Positions 58,949-64,000 of a stretch of 64,000 nt of DNA are shown here, piece by piece. The DNA comes from JAEUMY01 sp031394355. Lineage in GTDB: Bacteria > Pseudomonadota > Gammaproteobacteria > Burkholderiales > Usitatibacteraceae. Position 1 is the stretch's first letter. Every line of letters begins with the position of its first letter. The notes beneath the pieces were generated by a model. It searched no databases and was not told where the DNA came from. It was given only the letters and a program-made list of their open reading frames with translations. The translations under genes and the position numbers were made by a program. Location: the NCBI GenBank assembly GCA_031394355.1, contig JANNSU010000059.1:248001-312000 (forward strand). The letters are read 5' to 3'.

Positions 58949-61657
58949 ATGTCTCACCATCCTGCACGAGTAAAGTCATTGGTGGCTGCCGTCATGTTGA
59001 CGCTCAGCTTGCCCGCCCTGGCCCAGGCACCCGCCGCGCCGCCCGCCGGCGCACCCGCCGCTGCACCCGGCGTCACGCCGCCAACCGCTGCCGCCGCGAC
59101 GGCAGCTGCCGCAGCAGCTGCAGCACGTCCGTACAAAGACGTCATCAAGGACGCCAAGGAAATCCCCGGCCTTTTCAAGCTGTACCAGAAAGACGAAAAG
59201 ATATGGCTCGAAATCAAGCCGGACCAGATGGACAAGATGTATTTCTTCACCTACAACATCCCCCAGAGTGTGGGTGAGCGTGGTCTCTACGGTGGCCAGA
59301 TGGGCGGCAGCGCCCTGGTGCAATGGAAGAAGATCGGCAACCAGGTTCAACTGATCGAGAAGAACACCGAGTTCTACGCCAAGCCCGGCACACCGCAGGC
59401 GCAATTCGTGAGTGAGTCCTTCTCCGACAGCCTGCTCGCATCCGGCGCCGTGGCCTCCGCGCCGCATCCGGACACCAAGGCGTTCCTGATTGACGCCAGC
59501 GGTTTCCTGTTCAACGATATCCCCGGTTATCTGACCCGTCTGGAAGGCGTGTTCCGCATGCCGTTCGCGCTGGATGCGCGCAACACCAGCTTTGACCATG
59601 TGAAAAACACCGAGCTTTCCACCGGCCTGCGCGTGAAGGCGCACTTCGCCGTGCCCAAGCTTTCCCCGCCGCCGCTGACCCCATCCCCGGTGCCGATGCC
59701 GCCCCCGCCCCAGGTCACGCCCGATCCGCGCAGCCTGTTCGTGAGCTTCTACTACACCTTCGCCGAATTGCCGGCGCAGCCGATGGCGGCGCGTGTCGCA
59801 GACGAGCGCGTGGGCTACTTCACGTCCTCGCGCGTGGACTACACCGACGACGTGAAGCCCAAGGTGCGCGAGCACATCGTGAAGCGCTGGAGACTGGAGA
59901 AGAAGGACCCGGCCGCAGCGATCTCCGAGCCGAAGGAGCCGATCACGTTCTGGCTCGACAAGAATATTCCGCAGAAGTACCGCAAGACGGTCGCTGACTC
60001 CGTACTGGAGTGGAACAAGGCCTTCGAGCGCGCGGGTTTCAAGAACGCGCTGGTGGTGAAGCAGCAGACCGAAAAAGACGACTTCGACACCATGGACGGC
60101 AAGCACGCTTCCGTACGCTGGTTCACGGGTGCGGATGCCGGCTTCGCCATCGGGCCGTCGCAGATGGACCCGCGCACTGGTGAAATCCTCGACGCAGACA
60201 TCGGCATGTCCGACGTGTTCGCCCGTGGCGCCCGCCGCCTCGTGGCTGAGGACATTGGCAAGCCCGCCCAGTTTGACGCGACCGCCATCAACATCATGGA
60301 TCCGCTGAAGGCGCACAAATCGTTCCTCACCTGCAACTACATGCAGGAAGCGGCCGGCGAGTATCACTTCGCCATGGATATCCTCGAAGCCCGCGGCGGC
60401 GACATGGATGGCCCGGATGCCGAGGCGCTGGCCCAGTCTTACGTGAAGGACGTGATGATGCACGAGGTCGGCCACACGCTGGGCCTGCGTCACAACTACA
60501 AGGGCTCCACGGTTTACACGTTGAAGCAGATCCAGGACCCCGCCTTCACCAAGGTCAACGGCACCTGGACCACCGTGATGGAATACGCCCCGTTCAACAT
60601 CGCGCTGAAGGGCGAGAAGCAGGGCGAGTACGGCATGAGCACCATCGGGCCGTATGACTACTGGGCCATCGAGTACGGCTACAAGCCGTTGGATGCCGCA
60701 ACGGAAAAGGCCGATCTGGAGAAGATTGCCGCGCGCCACCTCACTGACCCGCGTCTGGCCTATGCCACCGACGAGGATGCCGGCTTCGGCAACATCCTGC
60801 TCGGTATCGATCCGGATGCCACGCGTTGGGACCTTGGCACGGAGCCGCTGGCGTACTTCAAACGCCGCCTGCAACTCTCCCGCGAGCTGTGGGACCGCAC
60901 GCAGGATCTGAAGCTGAAAGATGGCGAAAGCTATGAGCGCCTGACCCGCAGCGTGGCATCAGGCTTCGGCCGCCTGGCGCAGGTCGCACCGGACATCACC
61001 AAGTACATCGGTGGCATCCGTCACAACCGTGATCGTGCCGGCCCCGGGGCCCGTGCTGCGTATGAGCCGACGCCCATCGCGCGTCAGCGTGAAGCGTTGA
61101 ACCTGCTCACCAACGATTTCCTGAAGGCCGATGCGTTCAAGATCAAGCCTGAGCTGGTGAGCCGCATGGGTATCGACCACTTCGAGCGTACCCGTGGCCA
61201 GGGCATCCGCAACCCGGACTTCAGCGTCAATACTGCCGTGCTGAATCTGCAGCGCGGCATTTTGACCCGGCTGATGGCCGACGACCTCGCGGCCCGCGTG
61301 CTCTCTTCGGCCGAGAAGATTGATCCGTCCAAGACCATGAAGCTCTCCGAGGTCTATGACGCCATCGACAACGCTGTCTGGGGTGAGTTGAAGTCCGGTG
61401 CCGACATCGGTGCAGTGCGTCGCAACCTGCAGCGCGAGCATCTGCGTGCCGTCGCCGATGGGCTCATCAAGCCCAGCCCGACTCAGCCCGCCGACGCCCG
61501 TTCGCTGAAGCGTGAATCCGCGATTCAGTTGCAGGCGAATATTCGCAAGGCCGTTGCCAATCCGAAGCTCAGCAAAGAAGCCCGTGCGCACCTCAACGAA
61601 AGCCTGAACACGCTGTCTGAAGCGTTGAAGGCGCCGTTGAGCCGCGCATCGGTGTAA
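58949..61657 (+). CDS. Secreted zinc metalloprotease, DUF5117/DUF4953 family (first of a tandem pair)
   Basis: A 902-residue exported protein. It has a signal peptide (SLVAAVMLTLSLPALAQ), an Ala/Pro-rich linker, the N-terminal family domain (YFFTYNIPQSVGERGLYGGQMGG), and a metzincin-type site HEVGHTLGLRHNYKGS near residue 510 (H-E-x-x-H-x-x-G-x-x-H). A downstream Met-turn-like VMEYAPFNIAL and a C-terminal helical domain follow. The motif supports zinc and peptidase activity, but the family's substrates are unknown. A 217-bp gap (58732-58948) with a short inverted repeat TGCAAC-GAA-GTTGCA at 58781-58795 precedes it. A paralog follows at 61826. Confidence 0.9.
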   Translation: MSHHPARVKSLVAAVMLTLSLPALAQAPAAPPAGAPAAAPGVTPPTAAAATAAAAAAAARPYKDVIKDAKEIPGLFKLYQKDEKIWLEIKPDQMDKMYFFTYNIPQSVGERGLYGGQMGGSALVQWKKIGNQVQLIEKNTEFYAKPGTPQAQFVSESFSDSLLASGAVASAPHPDTKAFLIDASGFLFNDIPGYLTRLEGVFRMPFALDARNTSFDHVKNTELSTGLRVKAHFAVPKLSPPPLTPSPVPMPPPPQVTPDPRSLFVSFYYTFAELPAQPMAARVADERVGYFTSSRVDYTDDVKPKVREHIVKRWRLEKKDPAAAISEPKEPITFWLDKNIPQKYRKTVADSVLEWNKAFERAGFKNALVVKQQTEKDDFDTMDGKHASVRWFTGADAGFAIGPSQMDPRTGEILDADIGMSDVFARGARRLVAEDIGKPAQFDATAINIMDPLKAHKSFLTCNYMQEAAGEYHFAMDILEARGGDMDGPDAEALAQSYVKDVMMHEVGHTLGLRHNYKGSTVYTLKQIQDPAFTKVNGTWTTVMEYAPFNIALKGEKQGEYGMSTIGPYDYWAIEYGYKPLDAATEKADLEKIAARHLTDPRLAYATDEDAGFGNILLGIDPDATRWDLGTEPLAYFKRRLQLSRELWDRTQDLKLKDGESYERLTRSVASGFGRLAQVAPDITKYIGGIRHNRDRAGPGARAAYEPTPIARQREALNLLTNDFLKADAFKIKPELVSRMGIDHFERTRGQGIRNPDFSVNTAVLNLQRGILTRLMADDLAARVLSSAEKIDPSKTMKLSEVYDAIDNAVWGELKSGADIGAVRRNLQREHLRAVADGLIKPSPTQPADARSLKRESAIQLQANIRKAVANPKLSKEARAHLNESLNTLSEALKAPLSRASV
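61535..61546. repeat. GCGAATATTCGC palindrome, copy 20 (in first metalloprotease)
   Basis: Exact copy read Q-A-N-I-R-K about 38 codons before the stop. The corresponding part of the second paralog is outside the window. Confidence 0.95.
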
Positions 61658-61683
61658 ACAAGCCGTCGCCCCGTCGAAGGACG

Positions 61684-61734
61684 GGGCCCAGTGTCGTTGG
61701 TTGGTTTGGAATTCTACGAACGACACTGGGTCCC
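61684..61734. repeat. REP-like inverted repeat between the two metalloprotease genes
   Basis: GGGCCCAGTGTCGTT (61684-61698) pairs with AACGACACTGGGTCCC (61719-61734) with one mismatch. The arms run into CCCGTCGAAGGACGGGG on the left and CCCGGCGGGTTTGCG...CGGGACGACA on the right. These are the usual components of proteobacterial REP/BIME elements (GGGTCCCGGC...GCCGGGACGACA). Confidence 0.7.
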
Positions 61735-61777
61735 GGCGGGTTTGCGTAACCTGGCCGGGACGACAACATGATTTGTT

Positions 61778-61805
61778 GAAGAAGGGGACAACCGTCCCCT
61801 TCTTC
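61778..61805 (+). repeat. 12-bp perfect stem, 4-base loop, upstream of the second metalloprotease
   Basis: GAAGAAGGGGAC (61778-61789), loop AACC, GTCCCCTTCTTC (61794-61805), ending 20 bases before the ATG. It could terminate readthrough from the first gene or shield the ribosome site AAGGGAACG; there is no T-run. Confidence 0.75.
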
Positions 61806-61825
61806 GCTTCAAGGGAACGCAAGAC

Positions 61826-64000
61826 ATGAACAGAAAAATTCCGTCACGCCCCGCATTGATCGCATTGGTCGTCGCCAGCACGCTCACCTTTGCACCAGCC
61901 CAGGCACAGGAAGGCGCCCCGGCTGCCGCTGCCGCAGCACCCGCAGGCGGACCGCCCGGCGCCCCGCCCGCTGCCCCCGCGCCACGTCCCCATGCGGTCG
62001 TCATCAAGGACGCGAAAGAACTCCCCGGCCTGTACAAGATGTTCAAGAAGGACGAAAAGGTCTGGATCGAAATCAAGCCGGATCAATTCGACAAACCCTT
62101 CTACTTCACCTGGAACATCCCGCAGAGTGTGGGCGAGCGCGGCCTCTACGGCAGCCAGATGGGTGGCGGCCGCATGGTCGTGTGGAAGAAGATCGGCAAC
62201 CAGATTCAGTTGATCGCCAAGAACACTGAGTTCCATGCGAAAGCAGGCACGCCGCAGGCGCAGTTTGTGAGCGAGTCGTTCTCCGACTCCATTCTCACCA
62301 GCGGCCCGGCTGCATCGCTGCCGCATCCGGATTCGAAGGCCGTGCTCATCGACGCCAGCGCGCTTTTCTTCGCTGACATTCCCGGCTATCAAACGCGCAT
62401 CGAGGCCGCCATGCGCCTGCCGTATGCGCTGGATGCCCGCAACACCAGCATCACCCGCGCGGACAACAATGCCGGCATGACTGGCCTGCAAGTCTCTGTG
62501 CATTTCTCGCTGCCGAAAATTCCCGCACCACCGTTGGCACCCGGCGCGCCCCTGCCGCGTCCGGCGGAAGCGTCACCCGATCCACGCAGCTTCTTCGTGA
62601 GTTTCTACTACAGCTTCACCGATCTGCCCGCCGAGCCGATGCGCCCGCGCATCGCCGACGAGCGCGTGGGCCACTTCGTCACGTCACGTATCGATTACAC
62701 CGACGACATCTCGCCGAAAGTGCGCACACCATTCGTCAATCGCTGGCGTCTGGAGAAGAAGGACCCGACCGCTGCCGTCTCCGAGCCGAAGCAGCCTATC
62801 GTCTACTGGGTCGACAAGAACGTGCCTGAAAAATATCGCGGTGCCGTCACCCAGGGCATCCTCGAATGGAACAAGGCGTTCGAGAAGGCGGGATTCAAAA
62901 GCGCCATCGTCGTGAAGCAGCAGACCGACAAGGATGACTTCGACACCATGGACGTGAAGCATGCCTCCGTGCGCTGGTTCACCGGCGCCGATGTCGGCTT
63001 CGCCATCGGGCCATCGCGAGTCGATCCGCGCACCGGCGAAATCCTTGATGCCGACATTGCGACTGGCTACGGCTTCACGCGCAATCCGCGCCGCATCGTC
63101 CTCGAGGACCTTGGCAAATCCCATACTGCACACAGCGAATATTCGCATGAGCATTCCATGACCTGCGGCCACGCCTGGCATACCGCCAGCGACACCGAGT
63201 TCGCCATGGACCTGCTGGAGGCGCGTGGCGAATTCGGCGACGCAGGCTGGGATAGTCCTGAAGCGGACGCGCTTGCGAAAGCCAACCTCGCGCGCAACGT
63301 CATGCATGAAGTCGGCCACACCCTGGGGTTCCGTCACAACTTCAAAGGCTCCGCCGCCTACACGCTGAAGCAAGTGCAGGACCCCGCCTTCACCAAGGTC
63401 AACGGTGTCGTCGCCTCCATCATGGAATACATGCCGCTCAACATCGCGGTCGAAGGCGAGAAGCAGGGCGAATTCGTCAACAGCACACTCGGGCCCTACG
63501 ACTACTGGGCCGTTGAGTACGCATACAAAGAGCTCGACCCCAAGACCGAGAAAGAAGAGCTCGCGAAAATCGCCAAGCGCCAGGAAACCGATCCGCGTCT
63601 GGCCTATGCCACCGATGAGGATGCGGGTGGTGGAGCAAGCATCGGCATCGACCCGGACGTGAACCGCTTCGACCTCGGCAGCGAGCCGCTGGAGTACTAC
63701 AAGAAGCGCATGAAGCTCTCGCGCGAATTGTGGGCCCGCATGGAGAACCTGAAGCTGAAGGACGGCGAGAGCTATGAGCGCTACACCCGAAGCTTTGCCG
63801 CCGGTCTCGGCCAGATGGGCACCGTTGCATCGCTGGCTGTGAAGATGGTCGGCGGCGTCACGCACCGACGCGACCGCGCAGGTTCCGGCCGCGCGCTCTA
63901 TGAGCCGGTGCCGGTCGCCCGCCAACGCGAAGCACTGAATCTGGTCGCGAAGGATTTCTTCTCCGCCAACAGCTTCAAGATCAAACCGGAGCTGGTGAGT
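61826..64000 (+). CDS. Secreted zinc metalloprotease, DUF5117/DUF4953 family (second of a tandem pair, 3' end outside window)
   Basis: Open for 725 codons to the window edge, so at least 725 residues and probably about 900. Same architecture as the first: signal peptide (LIALVVASTLTFAPAQAQ), Ala/Pro linker, family block YFTWNIPQSVGERGLYGSQMGG, zinc motif HEVGHTLGFRHNFKGS and Met-turn-like IMEYMPLNIAV. The two proteins align along their length with roughly half identical residues, so they are tandem paralogs. A clear difference is a His-rich loop (HTAHSEYSHEHSMTCGHAWH) between the N-terminal domain and the zinc helix. The first paralog has a different sequence there; the palindrome copy lies in this loop. 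The ribosome site is AAGGGAACGCAAGAC. Confidence 0.9.
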   Translation, partial: MNRKIPSRPALIALVVASTLTFAPAQAQEGAPAAAAAAPAGGPPGAPPAAPAPRPHAVVIKDAKELPGLYKMFKKDEKVWIEIKPDQFDKPFYFTWNIPQSVGERGLYGSQMGGGRMVVWKKIGNQIQLIAKNTEFHAKAGTPQAQFVSESFSDSILTSGPAASLPHPDSKAVLIDASALFFADIPGYQTRIEAAMRLPYALDARNTSITRADNNAGMTGLQVSVHFSLPKIPAPPLAPGAPLPRPAEASPDPRSFFVSFYYSFTDLPAEPMRPRIADERVGHFVTSRIDYTDDISPKVRTPFVNRWRLEKKDPTAAVSEPKQPIVYWVDKNVPEKYRGAVTQGILEWNKAFEKAGFKSAIVVKQQTDKDDFDTMDVKHASVRWFTGADVGFAIGPSRVDPRTGEILDADIATGYGFTRNPRRIVLEDLGKSHTAHSEYSHEHSMTCGHAWHTASDTEFAMDLLEARGEFGDAGWDSPEADALAKANLARNVMHEVGHTLGFRHNFKGSAAYTLKQVQDPAFTKVNGVVASIMEYMPLNIAVEGEKQGEFVNSTLGPYDYWAVEYAYKELDPKTEKEELAKIAKRQETDPRLAYATDEDAGGGASIGIDPDVNRFDLGSEPLEYYKKRMKLSRELWARMENLKLKDGESYERYTRSFAAGLGQMGTVASLAVKMVGGVTHRRDRAGSGRALYEPVPVARQREALNLVAKDFFSANSFKIKPELVS
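63135..63146. repeat. GCGAATATTCGC palindrome, copy 21 (in second metalloprotease)
   Basis: Exact copy read S-E-Y-S-H in a His-rich loop. The aligned region of the first metalloprotease lacks both the peptide and the site. Confidence 0.95.

Noticed and set aside
58976..60874. Minus-strand 632-codon open frame opposite the first metalloprotease
   Set aside because: High-GC antisense frame (His/Val/Gly-rich), no family motif, opposite a gene with clear signal peptide and zinc site.
11..63146. The repeated 12-mer as a CRISPR array
   Set aside because: Units are 12 bp, spaced 0.5-8.6 kb apart, and mostly lie inside intact genes; there is no leader, regular spacer or cas gene.
11..63146. The 12-mer as a family of transcription terminators
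   Set aside because: Eighteen of 21 copies are within coding regions and one (48551) lies inside the ccm operon; none is followed by a proper T-run.
62684..63925. Minus-strand 413-codon open frame opposite the second metalloprotease
   Set aside because: Same kind of antisense shadow; the plus strand is continuously open with family motifs.

Overview
The window is a GC-rich (roughly 60 %) chromosomal segment of a betaproteobacterium. This is inferred from gene order rather than a database match: secA-argJ-DUF815 ATPase-mutT/thiE, comF-trmL next to gpsA-SH3-secB-grxC-rhodanese, gpmA-envC-ctpA-moeB, and the rpsU-yqeY-dnaG-rpoD macromolecular-synthesis block are all typical of that class. Almost every base is coding. 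The only clearly decayed stretch is about 30635-31476.

Layout. 1-3806 (+): end of secA, argJ, an AAA-type ATPase and a Nudix/ThiE fusion. 3866-7425 (-): a complete cyanate uptake and hydrolysis operon of cynABDS type. 7569-13264 (-): a HAD phosphatase, a PCu(A)C copper chaperone and the whole biotin operon bioBFHCD. 13387-22956: comF and trmL (+), gpsA to rhodanese (-), then gpmA, envC, ctpA, moeB and two DUF4124 proteins (+). 22970-28819: tsaD (-), then rpsU, yqeY, dnaG and rpoD (+). 28924-30634: a universal stress protein, a CAU-anticodon tRNA and a short-chain dehydrogenase. 31477-45464 (-): a tightly packed seven-gene redox operon. It encodes a diheme b-type membrane protein, an FHA-TM-decaheme cytochrome, a GlcG/HbpS-like lipoprotein, an outer-membrane barrel, a decaheme/LVIVD-repeat giant, a tetra- or pentaheme cytochrome, and an FAD/cNMP/4Fe-4S fusion. 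45878-53227 (+): a complete cytochrome c maturation operon ccmIABCDEFGH, divergent from the redox operon. 53305-64000: an alpha/beta hydrolase, a CoA-binding protein, NfeD plus an SPFH protein, a MetY-type sulfhydrylase, and two tandem metzincin-like metalloproteases, the second cut by the window end.

Two things stand out. First, the 12-bp palindrome GCGAATATTCGC occurs 21 times as an exact copy (about one per 3 kb; about 0.003 expected by chance). It lies on both sides of gene boundaries and in all three reading-frame phases. It is read as ANIR, EYS or RIFA inside proteins, and in several places it is the centre of a longer perfect palindrome (36 bp at 3817-3852). It behaves like a highly iterated palindrome or genome-wide recognition site, and I know of no description of it. 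Second, the seven-gene operon looks like a complete, uncharacterised route for moving electrons between the cytoplasm, inner membrane, periplasm and outer membrane. About 24 c-type hemes are predicted, with the heme-attachment machinery encoded next door.

Limits: all calls come from reading the sequence and from family knowledge. No similarity search, structure prediction or genome-wide count was run.
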